A DNA stretch of 64,000 nt from Delphinapterus leucas (GCF_002288925.2 NW_022098002.1:2804295-2868294), one strand, 5' to 3'. Positions 48,638-62,103 are shown, numbered from the stretch's first letter. Notes: generated by a model from the letters alone, not told the origin. Made by a program: numbers and translations.

Positions 48638-48833
48638 GGGACTTCCATCTACAGAGTGCCTGTCACTTGCTGGGCATCACGTAGGTTGTTTTATAAAAGA
48701 AGAGCATGTTGTCCTCGGGTCTACTTCACGAGGCTGGCATTGTCACCCCATTTCACAGACGAGATTTGCCAAATAAAGGCAGAGAGCTAGAATCAGGGAT
48801 TAAACTCAAGTCCCGCTCTTGCGGTGACTGTGT
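48638..48833 (-). mobile_element. MIR SINE, copy B
   Basis: Same element as 34405-34600, shifted by 14,233. Confidence 0.72.
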
Positions 48834-50342
48834 TATTGTCTGTTAACCTTTGGCATTACCACTGGGTACAGGGCCTTGCACATAAATAACTCCCAATAAA
48901 CGCGTGATCCTGGAGTGTTGAGAGAAAGCCAACTGGGCGTCTGAAGTACTGTAGTCACTGGCACAACTTTCTGGAGGGGTATTTACACTGTGGAGGATTA
49001 AGAGAAACAGGTGAAGGACTCTCTGGACTTGGTAGAAAGCGGAGCAGCTTCCCGCCGCGGCTCCTGCCCTCTTTCCTACCAGCTGCTCGGAAGGGACACG
49101 GTGAGTATTTCCCTTTTACCCTCGCAGGACCCGGGGGGTGGGGGGAGGCCCCGTGGGTCCCCCGGGACACCTCGCTCTGCTCGTCGTCACCGGTGTATTC
49201 TGGGCTCTTGTCACGCAGGACAAGAATCTCTGCAGCTCGCACGGCTGTCCATCCAGCCCTCCGGCCTCAGCACCAAAGGCCACCACCTATACAGCTGCTG
49301 CGACGCCAGCAAGGACACCTGCCGACTGTCCCCTCCTGTCTACACCCTGCTTCTCTGTATCGTCTGGTGGCCGGAAGCCAAGAGCCCTCTCCCCACATCG
49401 GTCAGCTCTGGGGTTCCTCCTCCGACACACCGGGAACGGGCACAGCCCCCGGGTTTGGCCCAAGTACGCCGGCCCCTGCTGAGCCAGGAAACGCCGCCGG
49501 GCTCCCCTGAGGGCTCCAGCACCCACCGGTGAGCATCTCCACCGCGGACGGTCCTCACCGCACGTAAATGTCCTCAGAGCTGCTCTGCGGAGAGCAGGGC
49601 CCGCCTCTCCAACATCCTGCGTTCACGCCCTCATCAGCCACAGCGTCTCTGCGTTCGCCACCAATTCCACGAGCAGCAATTCTGGTCTCGTCCACAGACA
49701 TTTAGTTAAGGCTCCGCATTCCAGAACTTCTGCTGAGTCACAGCTGGGAGCCTGCCATACGGGTGTCCGTTCAGTTCTCTCAATCTGCTTCCCTGAGTTT
49801 GGCTTCCCCTGCCCTGGCCATCTGACCTTGACCTGACTGATCTCAGAGGCGAAGGTGGGAGCCCCGCAGGAGGCGAGGCTTCCGGGGAGGGCAGCAGCTG
49901 GGCTTCAGAAGAGCTGCTCGGCCTGCGGGGACAGGTTTCCCTGAATGCGAGTCTCTGTCCCTCCTGGCACCACCGTGGCGGCCTGGAGGGCATGCCTGGC
50001 CCCAAGGCCCTGCACAGCAGGAGGCAGGACAGGTTGCCGTGAGCATCCTGGAAGCCCGTGAGCATCCTGGAAGCCGAGTGGCTGGCATGTGGCCCTGGAG
50101 CTTGGCTCCCAGCCCTGCCACTTTCTCACTGGGGACTCCCTTCCGGGTTTGGAGATCTGTGAGCAAAATGAGAAAACACATAATTCTGTTCTTCTGTCCC
50201 TCTTTATGTAAGCATTCTTTTTCTTGGGTTCTTTTCTTGGGGGGCAGCAGGGAGCAAACCAAAGTTAAACGGAAAGAGAGCCAAAAGCAGCAACACCCAG
50301 GGCTGAATTGTAGGCCTGAATTGTAGGCCTGAAAAATACAAA

Positions 50343-50448
50343 GTTAAAAGTATGTGCAGCCATCTCTGTGATGCTGTGTGATTTTGAGTAACTTATTCAA
50401 CTTCTCTGGACCTAAGACTGCTCATAAGATCCAACAGTGCTGTCGTCA
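50343..50448 (+). mobile_element. MIR SINE core fragment, copy B
   Basis: Same element as 36110-36215. Confidence 0.6.
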
Positions 50449-50458
50449 GGAATATCTC

Positions 50459-50491
<33 letters not shown>

Positions 50492-50493
50492 CG
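50459..50493. repeat. (GT)n(CG)n microsatellite, copy B
   Basis: 25 bases of GT followed by 10 of CG; one GT longer than copy A. Confidence 0.97.
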
Positions 50494-50925
50494 TATGTTC
50501 CTTGATGTATATGGTTTTCTGAGCCCACTTACACTAACGATGAGAAGAGCCCTCAAGGCACTAGGTGGTGCTGTTATACGTGCTGCGGGCAGTACTGTGG
50601 TATTGCACTCAAGGAGCCAAGGTTGCTATTATTTTCTGTTTTTCCAGAAAGCTAAGGGGAAACACAGAGTTCTATTGTTGGGGGAACCTCCTCCTTTTCC
50701 CGCGGGGCAAATTCTCCGGGCACACACGCAGACGAACGGCAACAAGTCCCTGGCTTTGCCTGTTGAGATACCAGCGCCCTTTGGAAAAACTCCCAAAGTT
50801 GTTTTTCTCACTCTGTTCTCCCTCATGAGGGGAGAAGAGGTGGCTGGACTTCGTTACTCAACAATCAACAGATATGAGGCAAATGAGAGAGCAAATGAGA
50901 GAGCCTTCAAAAAAAGAATACTTCT

Positions 50926-51127
50926 GGGCTTCCCTGGTGGCGCAGCGGTTGAGAGTCCGCCTGCCGATGCAGGGGACGCGGGTTCGTGCCCCGGTCTGGG
51001 AGGATCCCACATGCCGCGGAGCGGCTGGGCCCGTGAGCCATGGCCGCTGAGCCTGCGCGTCCGGAGCCTGTGCTCCAAAACAGGAGAGGCCACAGCAGTG
51101 AGAGGCCCGCGTACCGCAAAAAAAAAA
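50926..51127 (+). mobile_element. CHR-family SINE, copy B
   Basis: Same insertion as in copy A with identical flanks, but the tail has 10 A instead of 16. It was duplicated with the unit, not inserted independently. Confidence 0.95.
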
Positions 51128-51718
51128 GGGGATACTCCTGCTTTCCAGGGAGAAACATTATTTGGGACATCACACTGCATTCGCCATTTGACTATCTACT
51201 TTCCATTTTAATTCACGTCCCACAGGTGGGAAGGAGCCCAGGCAGGTGTATAGCTGGAGGAGGAAGCTGAAAGGTTAGAATGCAGATCACAGATCCGACG
51301 CCGAGTAGCGCTACTACCACGAGCCAGCAGGCAGGGCGGCGACCTGGTGAACACACGCCTTGCCAAGAAGCGCCACGTGGGTGCGGTGATTATCTTGTCC
51401 TTGTCTGGCCGGCATGTTTTCAGCTGAGGAGGCGGGTGAGGAGGGGCCCGGGAATTTCTCAAGACCTCACACACCTGCCACTCTCCTCGCTCCCCTTTCA
51501 CAGAGATTCCTACGCCCTCCCGTTTGAGAAGAGTTGTGCTCTTTGAGGATATTCTCCTAAAGACAGCCCCAGGGCACGTTCATGCTATTAATGGATCAGA
51601 GATAGAAAATGGAATTCTGCTGTTTCCCGCCCAATCAAGTTGTTCCCCGGGCCAGAACCCCAGCCCAGGTGATGCGATCTTAGCACCCATTCGCAAGGCT
51701 CACCAGTCTTCATGATTT

Positions 51719-51879
51719 TTTACATTTAATGAAAAGATATCCTTTAAGCTGACAGGCAACGTTAAGTCACTGGTAGCCAGTGGACGCCGCAGGTCACGGA
51801 TAATTGATATCCAGCGATAATCCCCAAACCTCATTTGCATCGGTAATTCCAAAGCCCCCCCTACTCTTACTGGAGCTGC
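51719..51879. promoter_or_regulatory. Candidate conserved enhancer with octamer site, copy B
   Basis: Identical to the copy A block; octamer at 51833-51840. Confidence 0.35.
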
Positions 51880-52358
51880 TAATCATGCAGCCCCCTTGCC
51901 TGGTTTGCGCCCTCCTGCTCCTGCCTCAGTTCACCTCCCCGCGGAAGCGCTAAGTACTGAACAGCCCCGCTGGCAGACCGCCAGCCAAGGGAGGAGCTGC
52001 TATTTCCCACAGCAGAAAATAACTGAGCCGCTACATGCACGTGCCCCATTTCACATACAGCTAACACTCCACAATCCAAGCCTTAAAACCTACAAATTAG
52101 TGCATGAGGAGTACTACAAACAGAGGTGTGTTACAGTTTTTTGCTTCATAAACAGACTCACTATGAGATTCTTTAGGCCAATGGGTATTAATTTCTACAG
52201 GTTCTCAGACTCTTTCGAGAAATTAAAGAACACTATGGATCCCTTCCCCCCAAAATTGTATTCACACATATACACATAAAATTTCACTTACAACATTGTG
52301 GGCTTCACAGAACTGAGCAGCTTGTAAATACAACACAACATTAGGGCTGACATGAGGA

Positions 52359-52826
52359 ATAAATAGATGTGTGGAAGCAACCTAAGTGTCCATCGACAGA
52401 TGGATAAATAAAGAAGAGGTGAGACATATACACAATGGAATATTACTCAGCCATTAAAAAAATGAAATAATGCCATTTGCTGCAACATGGATGGACTTGG
52501 AGGGCATTATGCTCAGTGAAATAAGTCAGAGAAAGACAAATACTGTGTGATCTCATATATAAGTGGAATCTAAAAAGTACAACAAACTAGTGAATATAAC
52601 AAAAAAGAAGCAGACCCACAGATATAGAGAACAAACTGGTGGTCACCAGTGGGGAGGGGGGAAAGAGCAATATAGGGGTGGGTGTTTAAGAGGTACAAAC
52701 TATTGGGTGTAAGACAGACTCAAGGATGTATTGTACAACATGGGGAATAGAGCCAATATTTTGTAATAACTGTAAATGTAAAGTAAGATTTAAAAATTGT
52801 GTTAAAAATTTAAAAAGAAAAGCAAA
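52359..52826 (+). mobile_element. L1 3' end, copy B
   Basis: Same 5'-truncated L1 as 38130-38597. I found no differences on line-by-line reading. Confidence 0.9.
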
Positions 52827-54008
52827 TAGATGTGATTTTTTTCTTCTATTAGCTTACAGTCTATAAGAAAGAAGAATGTACCATATCAGACTGGCTGTGT
52901 TAAGGGCTGTAATGAAAGTGCACCAATAAAACATATACACAATTTAATTACGTGTGTTTTATCAGGTAGAATGGACAGGTATTAGTCAAATCTGTTTGGG
53001 TTACTTTAAAGACTACACTCTGACATCCTTATAAAAATTACTGCAAAATAAATATCTATTGTTAATATCTGAAATCTATTGGGAACCTCTGCATAGCTAC
53101 ACGAGAGAGCAGAGTAGGGATCAATTATTTCTGACCAGAGCAGGGCTGTCAAGAATGACATCACAGAGAAGGCGACATTTAAACGGAGCCCTGAGTGTAA
53201 TTTGAAAAGAACTTCAGTAGGTGGAAGGACATAACATTAACGTGTTAGGAATCGCGGCCAACGGAAGGTGAACCAGCAACAGATATTCTACCTCTCTGGA
53301 ATTGAAAGTCATTGGCGTTTAGCAAAATTTAGAAGCACGTCAAATGCATAGGTGAGAGGTCTATCTGAAAGCCATTTTCTCCTGCCTTTCCTCATATCCT
53401 CATAGTTTCACTAAAGGAATGTGTTCCCTCCACAAAAAGAGTCTCACAAACTCCATCTGAAATGTTTTGTTGGTGCTCCAGGCCCTGGGCACGGGTGGCC
53501 TCTCCCTATGGCAGGAAATTGAAATGGAGTGCCACGTCGACATAAATGCACACGGGGAGATTGCCACATGGGACCCCAGCCCAGGGAGAGAGGCTGTGGT
53601 GTACCAAAGGAAACTGCAGTTTTAGGGGTCGACGGTTCCTAGGTCAGGATGGCCGCAATGGAGAATTTCACTTTGCAAAAGCTGATACTAGGCAAATTCA
53701 GCCTTTATAGTGCTTTGCACTGATGCGCCTTGCAAACACGACCTCTTGAATAAATGAAAACTACATCCGTAAGGAATCCCCAAAGTAAAACTCCTTACCT
53801 TCCCTTAACAAGGGAAACTGGAGTTAACTGGCCATCTGTCTCTTTTTAAATCAAATTTTATTATGACTCTTTAGGCCAGGTGTTTTAAAAAGTTAGATCT
53901 GTTTTAAATTAGAACTGCTTTTGTTTCAAATAAAATCTAATAGAAGACTCCTGTAAAGTGGGGAGCGGCTCTGGTTAAAGCAGAGCTGGGGCGGGAAGGA
54001 GAAGCTTT

Positions 54009-54184
54009 CCTCCAACAAGTGGGCCATGGGCCAGCAGCATCGGTGTCACCTGGGAGCTTGTGACAATTGCAGCATCTCACACCCCGCCCCAGACCTGCTG
54101 CGCCAGAATCTGCATTTTGACAAGATCCCAGGTGATTCAAATGCACATGAACGTTTGAAAAGCTCTGCTCTAAGGAATCTCCAG
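54009..54184. mobile_element. MER5-like element, copy B
   Basis: Same element as 39780-39955. Confidence 0.68.
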
Positions 54185-55657
54185 CCTTGTGCGATGTTTA
54201 CCAATGGAAAAGAAGAACTAGAAGTTGAGGTTTTCCTCATTTTGAGATGGAAATAAATTACAGGTGACATTATTTTCTCCAGCAGTTTATGAAGCAGCGA
54301 GAGACCCCATGATCGATCATCCCTGCCGAAGATGCAGGCAGACCAAGTCAGAACCCCCCTGAGGCCCGGCTGAACTTTCCGGGAGTCCCAGCATCTTGCC
54401 TCTGGCACTTCAGCTCTGCTGCTGGTCTCTGCCTTGGGGGTCCCATCCTCCCCACTGAAATCACTGAGCCCATTTCAGAAACAGCAATCTCCTCCTTACC
54501 CCCTCCCAGCCCAAAGTGGGCACACACTACAGTCCTTTTAAAGATGCTGGCATCCCAGCACCAGTGTATTGTTTTGAGTCGTCCTGGGGACATAGTTAGA
54601 AGGGGTGAGCAGATTAGTGAGTTTACTCCAACAGTCCCGTCTCCCTGGGCTCGTGCGCCTCTTTTAACCATATCTAAGAATTTCTGGCATCTTCACTTAA
54701 TTTCATGCAAGCTACCTACATTTCAGTCAACCAAACAGGCAAACAGAATCATCCCGAGCTACTCAAGAATAAAAAATCTCCAACAAATGTACCCATATTG
54801 ATAAATTTCATCCCAAAATCATTGCAGAGGAACTGCGATCCTGAGGTCACAACTAAAATAGTTCTAGGCAACCCACCAAGATCCTACTTGATTCGTATAA
54901 AAGCAAAGAAACAAACAAGCCAACAGAACTTCTTAGCCCGGTGACTGGAGGTCATCAGACCGATCCTGAGGGCCCAGGTCACTGTTACGGAGTCACAGCC
55001 ACTCACCCGCCCCAGGGTCAGTTCAGAGACACATAATGAGGGGATGCAGCATCTTTGAAGCAAGATGCTGCAGGAACAGCACAAACGCACAAGATTCATC
55101 TGCCCTCCGGCCGTCATGAAGTTAACTGCCCTGTCCTTGGATCCTGGCTCTAAGATCACGTGATTGCCTGGGGCCTGGGAAAGCCTCTGAGGTTTACCAG
55201 GTAGAGGGGACCCTTATGAAGTTTACCTGATAGAAAAGGTTTCAGATCAGACTGTCCCCTGTAAACTCAATGAGAAGTCATGTGTGGCTACTGTCCTAGT
55301 TCCCGAACTGCACATTCAGAGTAGACATGCTTGGGAATCCCCACGTTGCCTTCCTGACCTGCGGAGTGAGGGTTATTACAGGGCGAAGTCCCAAGTGGAA
55401 ACCTATGCAAACACCCCTCCCAACTAAATAATCAGTCAAGGGCGGTATGTCATCCAAGGGGAAATTTCAGAGAAGATTACCAATTGCAAGATGCAGGAGC
55501 AAGGTCCTATCACACCCTCTTCTGACTCACCCGTGGCCTGTGTAGAAGATGGGTGTATGGACTGTTGTAAAATCAATTGAGTGGGGAAGCTAACTGCACA
55601 TATGCTCCTCCAGGTATAGACTATTGACTGGAGAAAATCAGTTTAACTGCCAGAGGG

Positions 55658-55763
55658 GACTTCCCTGGCGGTCCAGTGGTTAAGACTCTGAGCTCCCAAT
55701 GCAGGGGCCCGGGTTCGATCCCTGGTCAGGAAACTAAGACCACACGGTGCAGCCAAAAATAAA
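55658..55763 (+). mobile_element. CHR-family SINE, short form, copy B
   Basis: Same insertion as 41429-41534. Confidence 0.92.
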
Positions 55764-55764
55764 T

Positions 55765-55766
<2 letters not shown>

Positions 55767-55833
<67 letters not shown>

Positions 55834-55994
55834 TCTGCTAGAACATGTATGTATATATATATATGTACACATATATTCTAGCAGACTATATGTGTATATA
55901 TACACATATATATATATACAAAAAATTGTGTATAAATATATATATACACACATATATTCTAGATATCTATAGATATATAGATATATAGATATCT
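55767..55994. repeat. (TA)n(CA)n tract and AT-rich palindromic region, copy B
   Basis: Same tract as copy A with no length change, since the offset stays 14,229 across it. Confidence 0.85.
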
Positions 55995-56312
55995 GCTGGA
56001 ACCTCGTGTACAGCTGTTGATCCAGAAAACACTCCTTCTTCTTCTCCCATAAGCAGAGGACACCGAACACATTTTTATTTCACCTGGCAAGGATGGCAGT
56101 ACACTCCAATAGTCCCGTCTCCCTGGGTTCGTATGTCTCTTTTAACCATATCTAAGAATTTCTGGCATCTTTACTTAATTTCATGCCAGCTACCTATATT
56201 TCAGTCAACCAAACAGGCAAACAGACTCATGCCCAGCTATTCAAGAATAAAAAAAAATTTCCAACAAGTGTACCCATATTGATAAATTTCACCCCAAAAT
56301 CACTGCAGAGGA

Positions 56313-57679
56313 TTGCCTTACTCAAGACGACATCAGTTCCAGGCCTCCGTGTCATGTTTAGTCTGCAGAACATTTCACCCAGATCCATTACACTCATGAT
56401 ATTATGCTGATAGGACAAGTGAGCAGGAAAGAGCAGCTTTGTCACTTGGGACTTAGGACCTAACACCTCACGTGCCTGTGATTGAACACGGTGCTGGATG
56501 GAGCCTGCACAAGAGCTGCCAGAGGAAAGCAGCACAGGTGCCCAGGGTTTGGAATAAATCCACGTCTGTCTCTTTGAGGTGCAGCTTTTGGCTTGCTACT
56601 ACCTTTAACGTCTGAATGTACATGAAACTTCAGGTGCCCAACACGAGGTTGTTATTCTGACCTGCCGATCCACCAGTCACTCATGTCCCAAAGCACTCGG
56701 TCATCAGTAGCAGCGAAATGTCCAAACTGACCTGAGCAAGTGCTGAAAGCATAAGCGATTTGCATTCACAAGTGGCTTCTACTTCCACGGCATCTGTTCC
56801 TGCAGCATCACCACCTCTCTTTCAAGCTACACCTGTGGCCTCGAGTGATGTTTCACAGGACCAGACAGACGGGGAAGAAAATAATTCTACTTCAGTCTGC
56901 AGATGGTTCTGCGTGATATGTGGACTCTACTCAGAGGGGGACCACTACAGCATTTCATCCCCAGCTAGAAGTGGCCCTGGAGCACAGTAGGAAAAGAAGT
57001 TGTCTCGAGTGCAGAATTTCGGGGGGTACATCTGATCGTCCACTTAACCTGGAAGGAAAATTGGCTGCATGGATGGATATACACTGATGGGCAAGCAGTG
57101 ACTGAATGCTGAGCCAGATGGTCAAGGACGTGGACAGCTCAAAACAAGAGAATTACTGGCAAGGATGTCTGGGAAAAATACTTGTGGAAGGGTCTCAGAA
57201 GGGTCCAGAGCACGGAGACTCTGTGAGTCACGTGACAGTCACCAAAACGTAGAGAGCGTGGCCTGGTCTGTGGACACCATTCAGTCTCGTCCTCTAGTCA
57301 CCCACTCTTGGGAGGAGTGGCCAGTCACCTGGCGACAGGTTGGTAACGTCGAACCCCTCTCATCATGGAAGAGGCACCGTTTCTTCCTCGTGAAGTAGAT
57401 ACATTCGAGCTCTGGATCTGCTTCTCCAGCCTTTCTCTGCTTCTTCCAAAGACACCGTCAGTGGGCTCATTGAATTGTTTCATCTGATATTTCACTCAAC
57501 ATTGCTTCTGACTGAGGAATTTCATTTCACACCAAAAGAAGGGTTGATGGCTTTGCCCACGGGGTCGCTGGTCTTACCATGTTTCTTATCAATCAAGAAG
57601 AAGCCAGTCCTAATGGAGAATGGAAAATGGAGAATGGCCCGCGGACGACTCACAGCGCCGGCGAGAGAGCGCCCTTTGT
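56313..57679 (+). pseudogene. Decayed endogenous retrovirus pol fragment, copy B
   Basis: Duplicate of 42084-43450 carrying the same disabling mutations, so the decay predates the duplication. Confidence 0.6.
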
Positions 57680-58072
57680 GAGGCTGCACTGCTGCCCCAA
57701 GGAAAGCAGGACGTGCCCTGAACCAGTGGCCAATGGAGCTAGAAAACAGCAAGTAGGACAGCAAATCTCACTATCGCTCCTAAGGACCATTTACAGCCAG
57801 ACCTCAGACCACTCATGCATAAAGGTTTCCATCACCTCTACAGCAAAGCGCTTCAGACAGCTGAGGGTCCGATTGAAGGCAAAAGAAACACAACGGGAAG
57901 TAGAGGGAAGGAATTTATGCCTACCAGCTATGGCCTCTGGCCCACTATAAAGACTAATATTGTAATAACCACTCCGGCATTTTACCCCTCTCTCTGTTAG
58001 GGATGTACTTACGCACACTAACCAACTCTCCTTTTCTCCCTCATTCTTTCCTCTGCTATTTTACATAGAGTA

Positions 58073-58562
58073 CAGTCACACCTCAGAGATACTGGGGGTT
58101 TGGTTCCAGACCATCGCAATAAAGAGAGTATTCCAATAAAGCGAGTCACACCAATTTTTCGGTTTCCCAGTGCATATAAAAATTATGTTTACACTATAGA
58201 AAAGTAAGTGTACAGTAGCGTGATGTCTAAAGAACCAATGTACATACCTTAATTTAAAAACGCTTTATTGCTAAAAACTGCCAACTGTCTTCCGAGTCTT
58301 CAGTGAGTGGTGATCTTTTTGCAACAGTAACATCAAAGATCACCGATCGCAGGTCACCATAGCAAATATAATAATAATCAAAAAGTTTGAAATATTTAGA
58401 GAATTACCAAAACATGACACAGACATGAAGTGAGTAAATGCTTTGGGAAAACGGCACCAATAGACTTGTTCTGTGTGGGGTAGCCACAAACCTCCAATTT
58501 GTAAAACACTCAGCACCTGTGAAGTGCAATAAAGCAAAGCACAATAAAACGAGGTCTGCCTG
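58073..58562. mobile_element. Tigger1-like nonautonomous DNA transposon, copy B
   Basis: Same element as 43844-44333. Confidence 0.9.
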
Positions 58563-59583
58563 TAAATTGTTGGTCGTTAACTGTGTATTTTGATGTTGGG
58601 TTTCAGGAAATCAAAACAGGATTGGAACTGAACTGGAGGAGGAGAGAGCATCCCCAGGTGCGGAAGGCCCTCGGGAGGGGTGTCGGGGTCTCCTCTTTTG
58701 AGGAAAGGATGTGCACGTCGGTACATGAATAGTTACGTTATGTCAGGGAAGCGTGTTACTACTGTTGTTGGTGAGAAGCTCAACCACAGATGGGACGTAC
58801 GTGTGGATGTTGAGGAGCTCGAGGGATGGACCACTGTGCCCAGGTGCCGTGGGCCGGCTCTCCCAGTATCATTCTGGCTCCTGGTGGCCAGCCAACCCAT
58901 CCTGCCAAGGCCAGAGAGGTAAAGCTGCATTTCCCAGATTGTCTCGCCACGAGGACCTGCCAACTGGGAGAAGTAGTAAGAGAGGCAGGTGTGAAGCATG
59001 CACTTGGGCCATGGATCCTAGCAGCGCCGGCACCTGCAGCCCGTCTGGGCTGCTCCCTTCTCGGCTGCGGGGTCAGCGTTCGGCTCCTGTGCCGTCTGCA
59101 GCCCCAGGGGCAAAGCGCCCGTCACAGCAGAAGCTATAAGTACGAGGCTGGGGTTCCCTCAGAGAGAGCCCAGCAGCTGTGTGAACATCTAAGACCCGGT
59201 ACCAAACCCCTTTCTGCCCCGGCCAGCTAGAGAGGCTTCTGTCCTCCACCATGAGCCCTGGCTGATGCTCCAGGAAGGGCCAGTGTTGACCGTAGACGCT
59301 CCAGAAACATAAAAACTGATGTCCATTCATTTGGGCACTATGGACTATTTATGGACACTTACAATGAGAAATGAAAAGAATATGCCAATTGTATAAGCCT
59401 ATTATGTAAAGGGCCTTTCTCAGAAAGCTTCAGAAAATACATTGGTCTAGTAAGTCATCATGACCCTTCACCTCTGAAGACAATTGTGTGTTCGGGCTCC
59501 TGGCACACATTGTATTTGTATTTAACACTGTGCGATCGCTACAAAGACAAACGTGCCCTGGCGGCAGAGAGGCAGCCTGCCCA

Positions 59584-59834
59584 GTGCTTTGGGCGCTAGA
59601 GCAGGTAGCCTGGGTTCAAACAGTGGGTCGACAGCTTGCCAGCCATGAGCCGTTAAGTGAGTTGCTTACCCTCCCTGGGCTTTATTTTCTTCTTCTGTAA
59701 ATTGGGGATAACTACAGTCCCTGCATCACAGGGGTGCTGTGAAGGTGCATTGAACTCATGCACGTAAAACGCTTGGAACGGTGTCTGGGGCCTAGTAAAC
59801 TGTGCACATCTTTGCTGTTATTATTATTACTATT
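59584..59834 (+). mobile_element. MIR SINE, copy B
   Basis: Same element as 45355-45605 with one transition (59715 c). Confidence 0.88.
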
Positions 59835-60239
59835 TTATGTTAACATGTTGGCTTCTGGACTTGCCGGTAAAAGGAAGATGCAAAAAATATGAGGACAGAA
59901 ATAAAGACATACTACACTGTGCTTGACACAAATAATATCTTTAGGTGTCAAATGTCCCCTAGACACAGCTCCCTGTGGGAGCACCTGACGGCACGTCGCC
60001 AGCCCCAAGGCCAGTGTGCAGGAGGAATCCCACTACACGTCCGCGAGAGGCCATGGGAGCCAGGAAGCACTCTGCCCAGGGATCGGGGAAGGCCATGCCA
60101 TTGCCACCGCGACCTACTCACTGTGAGTGGCAGCACCCCACCCAGGGCCGAGGATCGACTTCTATTGAGCAACCCTCTCGGCCAGAAACAGGAAGCCCTT
60201 CCCGACCACCCCGAGGGATGTGGCCAGGCTGGGTGCCAT

Positions 60240-61689
60240 CATGGGTGTGAACATCGTCTGCCAGGCTTGAAAGGACACGGGTGGGTACGACGCCCCCGAT
60301 GCCCACGGCCATCAGCGCTGGCCCACGTGTGCATGGCCCAGTGCAGTGGCCACCAGCTTCGTGTAGCTACTGAGCCCTTGCACTGCGGCCGTTGTGACCG
60401 AGGCACTGGTTTTTGCATTTTCTTTCTTTTCAGTTGGTTTGGATTTAAAGAGCCACACGTGGCTCCAAAAAGTCTAGGGCCGTGTCCATCTTCTTCCCCG
60501 CTGAGACCAGAGCTCAGCTACCTGGCCATCACCCAATAAATAATGCGGCCAGTAAATGAATGTCCAGGTGACAAGTGCGGCTGCCGTCGTCCCGTGTCCG
60601 TGAGGAGTTACGGTGGTGTTCTTAGGGCTGCCCCGAGCAGAGGAACTTCTCACCACAACGTGTCAAGGATGGGAGAGGGCGGCAGGGCAGACGCTGGGTC
60701 TACACCAGCAGATCCCGTCTGCTCAGGCCTGCAGGTGAGAAGCTGCAGGGGTCACCGCAAGGTCGCAGGTAGGACCTGGCCCGGTGTCAGTGCTCTGCCT
60801 GAGCCCACTGGATCCATCTGAAGCCAAAGGCAGCTCTTCTGGACAGACTGACCTCGGACTTCTCTGCTTCCCCGCCCTGCAGCAGGCAGAGAGCTAGAAG
60901 GGCCTAAGAGGCCACAGGTGTCCCCAGCTGTGGAACGAAGGCTGCAGCTGAACGCAGGCCCAGCCCCCCTGCTGTGGGTTGGGAGACTCTGAGCTATAAC
61001 CCAGGCTCCAGGGTCCCCTGCAGGGTCGGGCTGAAGCCGCCTGAGTGGACTCTGCCTGCAGGCGCATCCTTCCCGTCTTCCTCCCCTTCCTGGTCCCGCT
61101 GCTGCCCCCGACCCCTTACCGCTCTCCCGGGAGCACGTCCTTGGTAATCGCTGTACATAAATCCTCCTCCAGAGATCTGCTCCAGGGAACCTTCCCTAAA
61201 AGGACACCTTGCTAACCAAACTCAGAAGAGGCCAGATAATTGGTGAGATCACCAGTTTGCTAACATCGTCTCCAAGCAGCCTCTGTTGGGGTGTAGCACT
61301 TGCCTCTGGGACGTGCTCTCAAGCTGAACCAAGCAAGAGTCCACGTGCCACTGGATGAACCGGAATCAGAGCAGAGCGTGGGAGGATTTTCAACGATGTT
61401 CCCGTCTCTTCCCGGGAGCCGGGCGGTCCACCAGTCATCCTGAGAGGAACACGGTCCTGGAGAGGTGGTACTAGAACAGCCTCCTCTCCCTAGGCAGAGA
61501 CGCAGGGACCCATTCTTTGGCTCCCTTCAGGGTGTGTACCCAGAAGACCCTCTCCCCCTGCCCCCACTTTGATTTGGACAACACAGCAGTAGCTCAGGCT
61601 GCGACCCCACCCTTGGGCTGTAACATGGTCACTTATTTCTCAGTCTCAGCAGACCAGGCATGTTCTCTTGAGGCTACACCCTGGCCGCT
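60240..61689. other. Unique sequence right of the duplication
   Basis: No repeat recognised. An open frame running 59889-60539 crosses the copy B edge and has no recognisable domain. 'cccaataaataatg' at about 60531 is only a polyA-signal-like string. Confidence 0.5.
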
Positions 61690-62103
61690 GTGTTAGTCAG
61701 GATTCCCTGGAGAAACCGGACCAACGGGGTGTGTAGACAGAGAGACAGATTTATCTTAAGGAATTGGTTCATGCAGCTCTGGGGGCTGGCGAGTGTGAAA
61801 TCTGCAGGGCAGGCAGCGGACTGGAGGCCCAGGGAAGGGTTGATGTGTAGCTTGAATCTGAAAGCCTCTGGAGACAATTTCCTCTTCTTTGAGGGACCTC
61901 AGTCTTCTTCTCTTAAGGCCTTCACCTGATTGGATGAGGCCCGCCCACATTAGGGAGGGTACTCTGCTTCACTCAGAGTCTACTGATGTAAATGTTAATC
62001 TCATCTGAAAAATGATACCTTCACGGCAACACCTAGACTGTTGTTTGACCCAAACCTAGGTGCCATGGCCTGGCCAAACTGACACGTAAAATTAATCATC
62101 ACA
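61690..62103 (+). mobile_element. MLT2-type (ERVL) solo LTR
   Basis: Runs from 'tgttagtcaggattccctgg' to 'aaattaatcatcaca', with TG...CA ends. Internal landmarks are 'gatttatcttaaggaattgg', 'gggcaggcagcggactggag', 'gattggatgaggcccgccca' and 'aatgttaatctcatctgaaa'. About 414 bp, full length for the family, with no internal retroviral sequence beside it. Confidence 0.9.

Larger units (their letters stand above)
46011..60239 (+). repeat. Copy B of 14.23-kb tandem segmental duplication
   Basis: 14,229 bases, collinear with copy A and about 99.9% identical. Its right edge runs into unique sequence ('ccatcatgggtg'). Differences from copy A seen by eye are at 53716 (c to t), 58302 (g to a), 59715 (t to c), 60013 (g to a), 60057 (a to g), 60080 (a to g) and 60135 (g to a), plus the three simple-repeat length changes. 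Confidence 0.97.

Noticed and set aside
50378..51211. 277-codon open frame in copy B, not fully open in copy A
   Set aside because: It reads through a GT microsatellite and across a CHR SINE. The longer frame in copy B comes from the changed repeat lengths. It is not a gene difference between the copies.
59889..60539. 216-codon open frame crossing the right edge of copy B
   Set aside because: It is a chance fusion of unit sequence and unique flank; copy A lacks the second half. No domain is recognised.
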